Below are positions 1 through 7,148 of a stretch of 39,407 nucleotides of DNA, piece after piece. The notes under the pieces are model-generated. The model ran no database searches and was not told where the DNA came from. It saw only the letters and a program-made list of their open reading frames with translations. Source of the DNA: Chloroherpeton thalassium. GTDB lineage: Bacteria; Bacteroidota; Ignavibacteria; Kapaibacteriales; UBA2268. Each line of letters begins with the position of its first letter. Position 1 is the first letter of the stretch. The DNA lies in NCBI GenBank assembly GCA_020722095.1, contig DYLM01000012.1:1-39407 (forward strand). Reading direction: 5' to 3'. The position numbers and the translations under genes are program-made.

Positions 1-50
1 ATAATTCGGACATCGGCAGGTGGTGGAGCGTAATTGTAAATATGCAATAA
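1..50 (+). pseudogene. RHS core C-terminal fragment, copy 1 (5' end outside window)
   Basis: The frame beginning at base 3 reads NSDIGRWWSVIVNMQ and then stops. NSDIGRWWSV matches the end of the RHS repeat-associated core, usually Y-D/N-x-x-x-G-R-W/F-x-S-x-D-P. Only this tip lies in the window, so it could be the end of an intact upstream RHS gene or an isolated relic. Bases 1-30 are repeated almost exactly at 895-924 and 1477-1506. The vapB start lies 43 bases further on. Confidence 0.6.
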
Positions 51-93
51 ATTTAGAAAAACTACGTTCAGTAATCAAAAAATTGAATATAAT

Positions 94-345
94 ATGAAAA
101 CAGTATTATTAAAAAGTAATTCGAATTCTGATATTGAATTAATCTTAATTTTAGCAAAGAAATTAGGAATTGAAATCGAAAAAATTAATAATTTAGAAAA
201 CACTAACAATCCAGACAATGTTAGTCTAAATAAGATTACTTCTAATACTTTTAAACATAACTTCCTGAATTCAAGAGGTTTATGGAAAAATAGAAATGTA
301 GATTCCAAATTACTTAGGCAAGAAGCGTGGAAAATTCAAAGTTAG
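94..345 (+). CDS. vapB: VapB-type antitoxin of a vapBC module
   Basis: This 83-residue protein sits directly upstream of, and overlaps, a PIN-domain toxin gene (327-710), the standard antitoxin-first order. Its C-terminus contains RGLWKNRNVDSKLLRQEAW, which resembles the toxin-wrapping tail (G-L-W-K-x-R-x-I/V-D-x-x-x-L-R-x-x-A-W) seen in many small VapB-like antitoxins. The N-terminal half (MKTVLLKSNSNSDIELILIL) is probably the DNA-binding/dimerisation part, but I cannot assign a fold. It is expected to neutralise the toxin and repress its own promoter. The module follows an RHS core fragment, so it may have arrived as a cassette. Assignment rests on the tail motif and gene order. Confidence 0.75.
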   Translation: MKTVLLKSNSNSDIELILILAKKLGIEIEKINNLENTNNPDNVSLNKITSNTFKHNFLNSRGLWKNRNVDSKLLRQEAWKIQS

Positions 346-710
346 TATTATGTGATACCGATATCATAATTGAATTCTATAAAGATAATCAAGTTATCTC
401 TGAGGCATTACAACAAATAAAAGTTGAAAATATTGCAATCAGTTCGATTACTGCTGCTGAATTGATTTATGGTGCTTTGAATAAGAAGGAACTTAAACAA
501 ATATGTAAAGATATAGATAGTCTTAAAGTAATTTCAATAAATCAAGTAATCAATTTAAAATTTATTGAATTAATGAAAAAATACAGTTTAAGTCATAAAT
601 TAAAAATTCCAGACTCCTTAATTGCTGCAACTGCTATTGAAAACAATATTAAACTATTCACCTTGAATAAAAAAGATTTTACTTTCATTGATGGCTTAGA
701 ATTGTATTAA
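327..710 (+). CDS. vapC: VapC-type PIN-domain ribonuclease toxin
   Basis: The 127-residue product is a compact PIN domain. The first acidic residue is in LCDTDIIIEFYKDN (about residues 8-21), the second in ITAAELIYGAL (about residues 41-51), and the C-terminal acidic pair falls in IPDSLIAATAIENN. These are the Mg2+-binding residues of VapC RNases, which cleave tRNA or rRNA when freed from VapB. The reading frame opens with GTG at 327, overlapping vapB by 19 bases; there is no in-frame ATG before the first catalytic Asp, so GTG is the best start and implies coupled translation. The length is normal for VapC and all acidic positions are present, so it should be active. Confidence 0.88.
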   Translation: MENSKLVLCDTDIIIEFYKDNQVISEALQQIKVENIAISSITAAELIYGALNKKELKQICKDIDSLKVISINQVINLKFIELMKKYSLSHKLKIPDSLIAATAIENNIKLFTLNKKDFTFIDGLELY

Positions 711-849
711 AAATGAATTTCGTGAAGGATTTAATTTCTTGTTTTTTTTCATCCGTTTTTTGAAAACGTTGGCTGGGTTGCTGTGAAGGAATTAATATAA
801 GTATAAATCGTTTTTTATTTTTTAATTTGCAATATTCATTTATTACATT
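711..849. other. Spacer after vapC without a gene
   Basis: Very AT-rich. A small stem (CGTTTT at 754-759, AAAACG at 763-768) is visible but has no T tract after it. From about 805 the sequence starts to resemble the stretch before the second leader relic at 1632, suggesting a duplicated promoter region of an RHS-type gene. Confidence 0.4.
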
Positions 850-944
850 ATGCTCAAAACAATTTCTTTAAGCTATACTACCCACTTTCTGTAAATAATT
901 CGGACATCTGCAGGTGGTGGAGCGAAGACCCATTTTTGCACTAG
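850..944 (+). pseudogene. Collapsed RHS gene: leader start joined to core end, copy 2
   Basis: ATG at 850 opens MLKTISLSYTTHFL and stops. Its first residues match those of the leader relic at 1632 (MLKT then hydrophobic). Immediately after, in another frame, 897-944 reads NSDICRWWSEDPFLH then stop, the end of an RHS core with Gly changed to Cys. Everything between leader and core end, normally a thousand or more residues, is absent. The join is at the left edge of the 30-bp repeat (895-924). This is a non-functional internal-deletion product. Confidence 0.6.
895..924 (+). repeat. 30-bp direct repeat from the RHS core end
   Basis: This copy differs at one base from 1-30 and at three from 1477-1506 when the blocks are aligned by eye. 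A fourth copy at 1791-1802 shares only the first 12 bases (ATAATTCGGACA) and then diverges. Copies 1 and 2 are each followed by a complete toxin-antitoxin pair (vapBC, hicBA). The repeat encodes NSDIGRWWS, so it is RHS-derived, not an obvious integrase site. Confidence 0.75.
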
Positions 945-1023
945 AGCGATAATTTATTAAGAGCAAATCAATCAAATAACTATTTTATTTATTCGTGTTT
1001 AATTACAAATTACGGTTAAGATT

Positions 1024-1248
1024 ATGAGTAAAAAAATATCAATTATTATTGAAGAAGATGAAAATGGTTTTTATGCATTTTGTCCCGAACTTAAAGGTTG
1101 TCACACACAAGGGGATACTTATGAAGAAGTTTACGATAATATCAAAGAAGCAATTGATTTATATCTTGAAACAATTAGCGTTGAAGATTTAAATACTCTA
1201 TTAAGCAAAAATATATTTTCTACTACTTATGAGGTTGAGTTTGCCTAA
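1024..1248 (+). CDS. hicB: HicB-family antitoxin
   Basis: The 74-residue protein begins MSKKISIIIEEDENGFYAFC and continues PELKGCHTQGDTYEEVYDN, the partly degraded RNase-H-like fold of HicB antitoxins (E-D/E-x-x-x-F-x-A-x-C-P-E-L-x-G-C-x-T-x-G-D-T-x-E-E). The following helix (IKEAIDLYLETI) is also typical. There is no C-terminal ribbon-helix-helix or HTH domain, so this is the short form, which may bind DNA poorly or rely on the HicAB complex for autoregulation. The next gene, hicA, overlaps by 20 bases. The antitoxin-first order is the reverse of E. coli hicAB but common elsewhere. Confidence 0.9.
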   Translation: MSKKISIIIEEDENGFYAFCPELKGCHTQGDTYEEVYDNIKEAIDLYLETISVEDLNTLLSKNIFSTTYEVEFA

Positions 1249-1438
1249 ATTGCCCACTCTAAATGCAAAAGAAGCAGAGAAAATATTGATTTTGTTGGGT
1301 TACGAATTACTACGAATCAAAGGTAGCCATCACATTTACGGTAAAGGGAATGAAAGGTTCGTCATACCATTTCATTCTGGCAAGAATTTGCATCCCAAAA
1401 TAGTTAAGTCATTAGTTGATTTACAAAATGAGAATTAG
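1229..1438 (+). CDS. hicA: HicA-family mRNA interferase toxin
   Basis: The 69-residue product has the double-stranded-RNA-binding-like HicA fold: helix AKEAEKILILLGYELLRIKG, then GSHHIYGKG with the catalytic His, strand RFVIPFHSGK and the final helix. HicA cleaves mRNA and tmRNA independently of the ribosome and is blocked by HicB. The start at 1229 overlaps hicB by 20 bases, implying coupled translation. Length and motif are complete. Downstream, at 1477, a third copy of the RHS core-end repeat begins, so the pair sits between two copies of that repeat. Confidence 0.9.
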   Translation: MRLSLPKLPTLNAKEAEKILILLGYELLRIKGSHHIYGKGNERFVIPFHSGKNLHPKIVKSLVDLQNEN

Positions 1439-1476
1439 TAATAATAAGAATTATTCCCAAACCAATTTCTGGAAAA

Positions 1477-1622
1477 AAATTTCGGACATCGGCAGGTGGT
1501 GGAGTGTGGACCAAAAGCCCACCTCAGGCGCGAGCAGGTATTCAGTTATTTTCTCCCTCTCCAAAGGAGAGGGAGTAAGTATTTTGGACAATCCCTTTTA
1601 TTTTCTTAATTTGTACTATTAA
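1477..1622 (+). pseudogene. RHS core C-terminal fragment with tip, copy 3
   Basis: The frame reads KISDIGRWWSVDQKPTSGAS and continues about 30 residues to a stop at 1620-1622. ISDIGRWWSVD is the RHS core end; what follows takes the place of a variable tip but contains a palindromic repeat (1553-1575) translated through, so it is unlikely to be a real toxin tip. No core precedes it: the bases upstream are the tail of hicA and a short unrelated stretch. Confidence 0.55.
1553..1575. repeat. Perfect G+C-rich hairpin, 10-bp arms
   Basis: CTCCCTCTCC (1553-1562), AAA loop, GGAGAGGGAG (1566-1575). It is one of several purine/pyrimidine-rich palindromes in the intergenic regions of this window (others near 6781, 21205, 23836 and 29860). 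Confidence 0.75.
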
Positions 1623-1631
1623 TTTAAACAA

Positions 1632-1803
1632 ATGCTCAAAACTTTTTTTCTAATAATTATTACTCCTATAACTATTTACAGTCAGGGCAGAGCTACGCCA
1701 GCGAGCAAACGAGATATGGCTATAATGGTATGGAAATGGACAATGAATTTGGCATAATAGGAAAGTCGTACACTAACGAGTTCCGTGAGTATAATTCGGA
1801 CAA
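1632..1803 (+). pseudogene. Collapsed RHS gene: signal peptide fused to core fragment, copy 4
   Basis: ATG at 1632 opens MLKTFFLIIITPITIYSQG, a convincing Sec signal peptide, then continues out of frame. From about 1690 a different frame encodes RYGYNGMEMDNEFGIIGKSY followed by TNEFREYNSD, the RHS core just upstream of the G-R-W-W-S-V-D end. The homology stops at 1802, inside the 30-bp repeat. The gene has therefore lost its whole body and its tip and is frameshifted at the join. It supplies the core segment missing from copies 1-3. Confidence 0.65.
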
Positions 1804-1867
1804 ATCAATATCTATTCCTATGATAAGTTATTTTTTCCAAAATTTTAAATTTCTAACAAACTAAAAA

Positions 1868-3496
1868 TTACATTTTTTCTGGTGCAGTTATGCCTAAAAT
1901 TGTCAGTCCATTTTTAAGTACAATTTTCACTTGATTTAATAGGAATAATCGGGCTTTCATAATTTCCAAATCTTCGCCAATTACTCGATTATTATGATAG
2001 AATAAATGGAATTCTGCTGCTAATTCCCGCAGATAATCGGATAAAATATGCGGTTCGTAATTATTAGCAGAACTTTTAATTACATCTGGGAAATCATCAA
2101 TGCGTTTGATTAGATTTAATTCTTCTGATTTATTCAATAATTCAAAATTCACATTGGAATAATCAAAATCCTCTTGCACTTTACTAAATACTGACGAGAT
2201 TCGTGCAAAAGCATATTGCAAATAAAATACTGGGTTTTTCTCGCTTTGCTCTTGTGCCAAGCCCAAATCAAATTCCAAATGTGTATTCACTCCACGCATT
2301 AGGAAGAAAAATCTAACTACATCAGGACCAACTTCTTCTATCAATTCATCAAGAGTGTAGCTTTTGCCTGAACGTTTGGACATTTTTACTTGCTGTCCGT
2401 TTTCTGTTAAAGTGACGAATTGATGTATCACAACTTTCACTTTTTTGTCGTCAAAGCCAAGTGATTTCACTCCCGCCAAAACATCGGGAATTGTTGCAAT
2501 ATGGTCTGCACCAAAAATATCAACTATCAAATCAAATCCACGAAGAAACTTTTCTCTGTGATATGCAATATCAGGCAAGCGATATGTTGGTTCGCCAGAT
2601 GATTTAACGATTACTCTATCTTGCTCTAAACCCAGCTCGGAAAATTTCAGCCAAATTGCTCCTTCTTTTTCATAAATCAAATTCAATTCGCGAAAATCTT
2701 CTATTAGTTTATTGATTTTTCCAGTTTCGTAAAGAGAATTTTCATTGTAATATTCATCTTGTAAGACATTTAGATTTTCTAATGTTTTCTTAATTTTCAC
2801 AAAGTTCCATTCTTCGCCGAATTTCTGTAATTTTTGAATGGTTTCGGGATTATCGTCTGTTACATCACCATATAATTTGATATATTCAGCAGCAATTTCT
2901 TTGATATATTCGCCGTGGTAGCCATCTTCGGGGAAATCGTAATCTGGTTGGTCTGTGCTTTGTTTGATTCGAGCATAAATTGATTTAGCCAAATTACGCA
3001 TTTGATTTCCAGCATTATTGAAATAATACTCACGAGTTATATCATATCCTGACCATTTCAAAAGATTTGCAATTGTATCGCCAATTACTGCATTTCGTCC
3101 GTGACCTAAATGCAATAATCCCGTAGGATTAGCACTAACATATTCAACTATTGCTTTTTTGTCAAGTGCTTTTGCTTTGCCATAATCATCGCCATATTTT
3201 GAAATATTAAGCAAAATACTTTGGAAAAATTTATCTGAAAAATAAAAATTTATAAATCCAGCACCTGCAATCTCTACTTTATTGATTAAACTTGAATCGT
3301 ACTCTAAATTTGCAATAATTAGATTAGCAATCTCACGTGGATTTTTGCGTAATTGCTTTGCTAATTGCATAGCAATATTTGTGGAAATATCGCCGTGTTC
3401 CTTGTTTTTTGGATAATCAATGATTATTGTTGCATCAAGTATCTCTAATTTAGATAAGGCGTTTTTTAGCAAATCATAAATAAAATTCTTAATCAT
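1868..3496 (-). CDS. argS: Arginyl-tRNA synthetase
   Basis: The class I synthetase charges tRNA-Arg. The N-terminal Arg-tRNA-specific additional domain covers about residues 1-85. The HIGH motif is HLGHGRNAV (129-137) after VEYVSANPTGLL. The KMSKS-equivalent KMSKRSGKSYTLDEL is intact. The C-terminal helical DALR anticodon-binding domain is present (YLRELAAEFHLFYHNNRVIG), ending ITAPEKM. At 542 residues it is of normal length. ATG at 3496 gives the family's usual N-terminus. It lies 38 bases after rsfS on the same strand and is probably co-transcribed. No clear terminator follows; the DNA downstream is the RHS relic patch. Confidence 0.97.
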   Translation of the reverse strand: MIKNFIYDLLKNALSKLEILDATIIIDYPKNKEHGDISTNIAMQLAKQLRKNPREIANLIIANLEYDSSLINKVEIAGAGFINFYFSDKFFQSILLNISKYGDDYGKAKALDKKAIVEYVSANPTGLLHLGHGRNAVIGDTIANLLKWSGYDITREYYFNNAGNQMRNLAKSIYARIKQSTDQPDYDFPEDGYHGEYIKEIAAEYIKLYGDVTDDNPETIQKLQKFGEEWNFVKIKKTLENLNVLQDEYYNENSLYETGKINKLIEDFRELNLIYEKEGAIWLKFSELGLEQDRVIVKSSGEPTYRLPDIAYHREKFLRGFDLIVDIFGADHIATIPDVLAGVKSLGFDDKKVKVVIHQFVTLTENGQQVKMSKRSGKSYTLDELIEEVGPDVVRFFFLMRGVNTHLEFDLGLAQEQSEKNPVFYLQYAFARISSVFSKVQEDFDYSNVNFELLNKSEELNLIKRIDDFPDVIKSSANNYEPHILSDYLRELAAEFHLFYHNNRVIGEDLEIMKARLFLLNQVKIVLKNGLTILGITAPEKM

Positions 3497-3534
3497 AATT
3501 TAATTTTGTTTTGAGTCAAAAGGAATTTGGTAAA

Positions 3535-3975
3535 TTAATCAATTAATGCAGTAGATTCAACATATAACTGATTTAAATTATCCTTGGAATAATTAATAGC
3601 AGTAGATTCTTCGTCTAATGTAAGAAATTTGGCATCTGACCAAAGCTTTTCTAACTTATAATAGCTACGAGCTTCTTCGGTCATAATATTAACAACAACA
3701 TCAAAATAATCAATTAGCACCCAGCCACGAGTATCAAGTCCTTCGGATTTTGGCAAATCTTGGTCTAATTCCTTAACTTGATAATAAATTTCATCAAAAA
3801 TGGATTTAGTATGAGTCGTACTTATAGAAGTGCATACAACAAAAAAATCTGCTGGCGCCATATCAATTTTTCTAAGGTCTAATATTAAAATATCATTAGC
3901 GAGTTTTGATTGTGCAATCTTGCCTATTGTTATTGCAAGGGAGCGAGACGAGCGAGGTTTGGTTAATTTAATCAA
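3535..3975 (-). CDS. rsfS: Ribosomal silencing factor RsfS (Iojap/YbeB family)
   Basis: RsfS binds L14 on the large subunit and blocks subunit joining when nutrients are scarce. The conserved core is visible: LANDILILDLRKIDMAPADF, FVVCTSISTTHTKSI, then GWVLIDYFDVVVNIMTEEAR followed by SYYKLEKLWSDA. The usual His after VVV is Asn here. At 146 residues it carries a longer C-terminal tail than E. coli RsfS (105 residues). The frame has no ATG before the conserved region; the best start is TTG at 3975, since a stop lies six codons upstream. The start is therefore less sure than the identity. argS follows 38 bases downstream. Confidence 0.92.
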   Translation of the reverse strand: MIKLTKPRSSRSLAITIGKIAQSKLANDILILDLRKIDMAPADFFVVCTSISTTHTKSIFDEIYYQVKELDQDLPKSEGLDTRGWVLIDYFDVVVNIMTEEARSYYKLEKLWSDAKFLTLDEESTAINYSKDNLNQLYVESTALID

Positions 3976-4161
3976 TTTATTTAAATCTATTTATTTTACT
4001 TACTATTATTAATTTACTTATATTATATAAATTATAAAACGAAAAAGTACATTTTTAATTATATCAATCTATCAAATAATCATAGCTTTGTTTAATTTGT
4101 ATATGTTTATTAAAATTAATATTGTTTTTTTCGTCTTAATTTTTTAATTCTTTTTTTTTAT

Positions 4162-6156
4162 ATGAATACTCGAAAATCAACAAATAAATTCAGTTTAGTT
4201 TTAGTTTTATTTTCACTAATTTTGATTACAATTAATGGTTGTATCGAAGAAAATCCAGATTTAGTTAATCCACCTTCTAAGGCAGAGAAAATATATGTAA
4301 GGATGATAAATTTTTCCGGTGATTATTTGCCAAGAAAAATGCTTTTTGATAATGGATATTTTTCGGAAAATATAAATTTTGGTGCTTCTTCTGTGGCATT
4401 CCATCCACCAGCAGATTCATCATTTTTATCTATCATCAATACTCAAAATACAACTGATTATAAAACTAAAAGAATAGTTAAATTTTACCCAAACATAAAC
4501 TATTCTTATATAGTGCTCCCATCTGTTCCGCAGGATAGCGTTTATAGTCCTGCCGATACTTTGCTTGCTTTGTCTTCTTCGATAGCAATGCCCAAGTATT
4601 CTACCGATGCGTATATAAAATTGGTTAATATCTTCCAAGATTCACTTTCCTCTTTCTCGTTAATGATTGGTTGTCCAAATTCTACGCCGATTATTTCGGG
4701 AGTAAGATATATGATACAATCCCAACCTGTTTTCATCAGAACAGGCATAGTACCAATTTCAATTGTCAGAAATAAAAATTCTGTTAGCGAAGTGATAGGA
4801 ACTTTTGCACTCGAAACCAAAGTGCAAGGGCAGTATGCTGTAATTGTCTCCAAAAATATGAACGGCGAAGTGGAAGTTTATACCCTTGACGAATTGAACA
4901 TCCAATCTGATGCATTTAAATTAGCTACAAAAATTGATCAACGCTATACAAACATTAGAGTGATTAATATTGCCAAAGATAATGTAACGATGCTAAAAAA
5001 TTCAGAACCAATTGTAGATAATTTATCAAGCAATACAATTTCTGAATTTAATCAAGTTTCAGCTTGCGAGAGTCAGTCGTCCGATACTTTGTCGGTATTA
5101 GTTGGTAGCAATACTACTTCGCAGCAATCTTATTCCTTTGAAGTTTTGGAGAATTATTCAATTATTGTTGCTGATTCGGCAGATAATAAAGCAGTAAAAT
5201 CAATCATTATTCCTCCCGCAAGAATTATTGATTATGAAGGAAAAGCCGCAATTCGTGTTGTTAATTTAGCTTGGAAATATACGAATATTGATGTTTCTTT
5301 AGGCACAAGGCAAGATAAATCAAGCGAGATAGGCTATTCATCGGGGAGCACATTAGTTCGTTTATTACCTTATGGTAAGTATTCCGCACCTATTTTGGTT
5401 AGCGAAGGTGAATTGCCACTCACTTTGTTTACTTCATTTGAGCCTGCAAGATTATTAGATAATACAATTTCCTCGATAGAAAAGAACAAGGAATATTTGT
5501 TGATAATCTATCAAGATGAAAACGGAAATATTAATCAAACATTAGTTGAAGATAATGAAGTAAATAAAAATGTAAATTCTTTGGAAACTACTTCATTTGT
5601 TCAGATATTAAATGCTTTGCCCGATAGTGAATTTTCAAATATTTCAATCAATCAAAGCATTATTGATGCAAAATTATATTATTCAAATATCATTGCAACA
5701 AATCTAAAATTTTTAGAAAATCAGATAAAAGTAAATAGCAGTGGACAAAATAGCACAATTTCTATTACTCCCAAAACTAATAACCGATACACAATGATTC
5801 TATGCGGCAATAATCCCGAAATTGAAAATGTTCTAATCGAAAATAAAATTGAAGAGATTAATCCTAAATTTGCACAAGTTAGATTTGTGAATGCTTCCAA
5901 AGATTTCGCAACAATCAGCGTTGTGGATAGAATTGCCGACACATCAATAATTGCTCAAGTTCCTTACAAAGAATCAACTTATTATCAAGATTTAGACAAA
6001 CTGAAAAAGTATACATATTATTTCTTTAATTCAGATAAAAAATTAGTAGCGAATTTTTCGCTCGATGTTACTCTTGGAAAAAGATATACTATTGTTTTTG
6101 CTGGAAATAGCAATAATCCATCAAAATACGAAGTGATGCTTATCCAAGAATATTAA
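4162..6156 (+). CDS. DUF4397-repeat lipoprotein
   Basis: The 664-residue product starts with a lipoprotein signal (hydrophobic LVLVLFSLILITI, lipobox INGC, Cys at residue 27), so it should be anchored in the outer or inner membrane on the non-cytoplasmic side. The rest is a string of about six related beta-rich units, each opening with a V-R-x-V/I-N-x-x-x-D-like strand: near residues 42 (YVRMINFSGDY), 149 (YIKLVNIFQDS), 262 (IRVINIAKDN), 361 (IRVVNLAWKY), 477 (VQILNALPDS) and 570 (VRFVNASKDF). This is the DUF4397 pattern (VRVVNASPDAP in the family). Function is unknown; surface or periplasmic scaffolding is a guess. def follows 36 bases later on the same strand. Confidence 0.82.
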   Translation: MNTRKSTNKFSLVLVLFSLILITINGCIEENPDLVNPPSKAEKIYVRMINFSGDYLPRKMLFDNGYFSENINFGASSVAFHPPADSSFLSIINTQNTTDYKTKRIVKFYPNINYSYIVLPSVPQDSVYSPADTLLALSSSIAMPKYSTDAYIKLVNIFQDSLSSFSLMIGCPNSTPIISGVRYMIQSQPVFIRTGIVPISIVRNKNSVSEVIGTFALETKVQGQYAVIVSKNMNGEVEVYTLDELNIQSDAFKLATKIDQRYTNIRVINIAKDNVTMLKNSEPIVDNLSSNTISEFNQVSACESQSSDTLSVLVGSNTTSQQSYSFEVLENYSIIVADSADNKAVKSIIIPPARIIDYEGKAAIRVVNLAWKYTNIDVSLGTRQDKSSEIGYSSGSTLVRLLPYGKYSAPILVSEGELPLTLFTSFEPARLLDNTISSIEKNKEYLLIIYQDENGNINQTLVEDNEVNKNVNSLETTSFVQILNALPDSEFSNISINQSIIDAKLYYSNIIATNLKFLENQIKVNSSGQNSTISITPKTNNRYTMILCGNNPEIENVLIENKIEEINPKFAQVRFVNASKDFATISVVDRIADTSIIAQVPYKESTYYQDLDKLKKYTYYFFNSDKKLVANFSLDVTLGKRYTIVFAGNSNNPSKYEVMLIQEY

Positions 6157-6192
6157 TTTATAACATAATTAATAAAGATTTAGAGGCTAAAA

Positions 6193-6756
6193 ATGGCAGT
6201 AAGACCAATATATAATTCATTTCACCCTATATTGAACAAACCTACAAATTTTATAGATAATATTGATGGAAAAATATTCCAAATTGGTATGGATTTGCAA
6301 GATACATTAAAAGCAATTTCAAATGGTGTTGGGCTTGCAGGCAATCAAATAGGAATTGATAAATCCATTATTTTAATTGATGTTACGCAGGTGGAAGAAT
6401 ATAAAAATGCACAGCCAATCATTATGATTAATCCCGAGATATTGGAATTTTCAGATGATTTGACAGATTATCAAGAAGGTTGCTTGTCTGTCCCAGATTT
6501 ATACGAAGATGTTAAGCGTCCTTCGCAGATAAAAGTAAAATATTATGATTTCAATCAAAAGGAAATAATTAAAGATTTAGATGGATTTTTAGCTCGCGTT
6601 GTGCAGCACGAAGTAGATCATTTAAACGGAATTTTATTTTATCAAAGATTTTCTCCACTCAAAAAAACTTTGAATAAGAACAAATTGAACAAAATCAAAA
6701 ATGGGAAATTGCTTCCCGAATACCAATTTGTATTGCCCGATGGAAAATTAGTATAG
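6193..6756 (+). CDS. def: Peptide deformylase
   Basis: It removes the N-formyl group from nascent proteins. All three family motifs are present: motif 1 GVGLAGNQIG (residues 45-54; the usual Ala-Ala is Ala-Gly), motif 2 EGCLSVP with the metal-binding Cys97, and motif 3 QHEVDHLNG with His139 and His143 and catalytic Glu140. At 187 residues it is of typical length. ATG at 6193 is preceded by an AGAGG-like stretch. It follows the DUF4397 lipoprotein by 36 bases and may share its transcript, though the two have no known functional link. Confidence 0.97.
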   Translation: MAVRPIYNSFHPILNKPTNFIDNIDGKIFQIGMDLQDTLKAISNGVGLAGNQIGIDKSIILIDVTQVEEYKNAQPIIMINPEILEFSDDLTDYQEGCLSVPDLYEDVKRPSQIKVKYYDFNQKEIIKDLDGFLARVVQHEVDHLNGILFYQRFSPLKKTLNKNKLNKIKNGKLLPEYQFVLPDGKLV

Positions 6757-6780
6757 TACCTTCGGAAGTTTTTATCAGAA

Positions 6781-6876
6781 CCTCCCCCTTTCGTCCCCCT
6801 CCGTGAGGGGGAATAGAAAAAAAATCCCCCTCCGTGATCCCGACAGGTCGGGACAGGTGGGGTCAGGGGGAGGATC
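6781..6876. repeat. Composite G+C-rich palindromic repeat
   Basis: Three nested or adjacent hairpins occur: CCCCCTC/GAGGGGG around 6795-6812, the perfect TCCCGAC-AG-GTCGGGA at 6838-6853, and an outer pairing of ATCCCCCTC (6824 onward) with GGGGGAGGAT (to 6875). GATCCCGACAGGTC within it recurs at 23847. It follows def closely and may act as a structured 3' end, but no T tract follows directly. Confidence 0.7.
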
Positions 6877-7002
6877 TATATCACCGTTTGTACGGGAATG
6901 ACCATATTGAAATATTTTGGACTTATGAGACAACCTCTATGGCAATTATTTGATGCATAACAACAAAAAACAAGTATTTTTTATAATATTTTTCTAATAT
7001 TA

Positions 7003-7033
7003 TTTGAAAATTAATTTTTTTTTCTTAATTTTG
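7003..7033 (+). promoter_or_regulatory. Bacteroidota-type promoter of tRNA-Arg
   Basis: TTTG at 7003-7006, exactly 19 bases, then TAATTTTG at 7026-7033. This equals the Bacteroides -33/-7 consensus TTTG-N19-TAnnTTTG. The tRNA begins 12 bases after the -7 box, a sensible distance for a tRNA primary transcript. Confidence 0.82.
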
Positions 7034-7045
7034 TAATTTCTATCT

Positions 7046-7119
<74 letters not shown>

Positions 7120-7148
7120 CTAAATCCTACAAAACCACTCCCAATTTC

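Noticed and set aside
754-768. Stem after vapC as a terminator
   Set aside because: Six A/T-rich pairs with no following T run; too weak to call.
1632-1758. Small secreted protein starting MLKTFFLIII
   Set aside because: The signal peptide is real, but after it the frame runs out of phase through an RHS core and stops; it is the front end of a collapsed gene.
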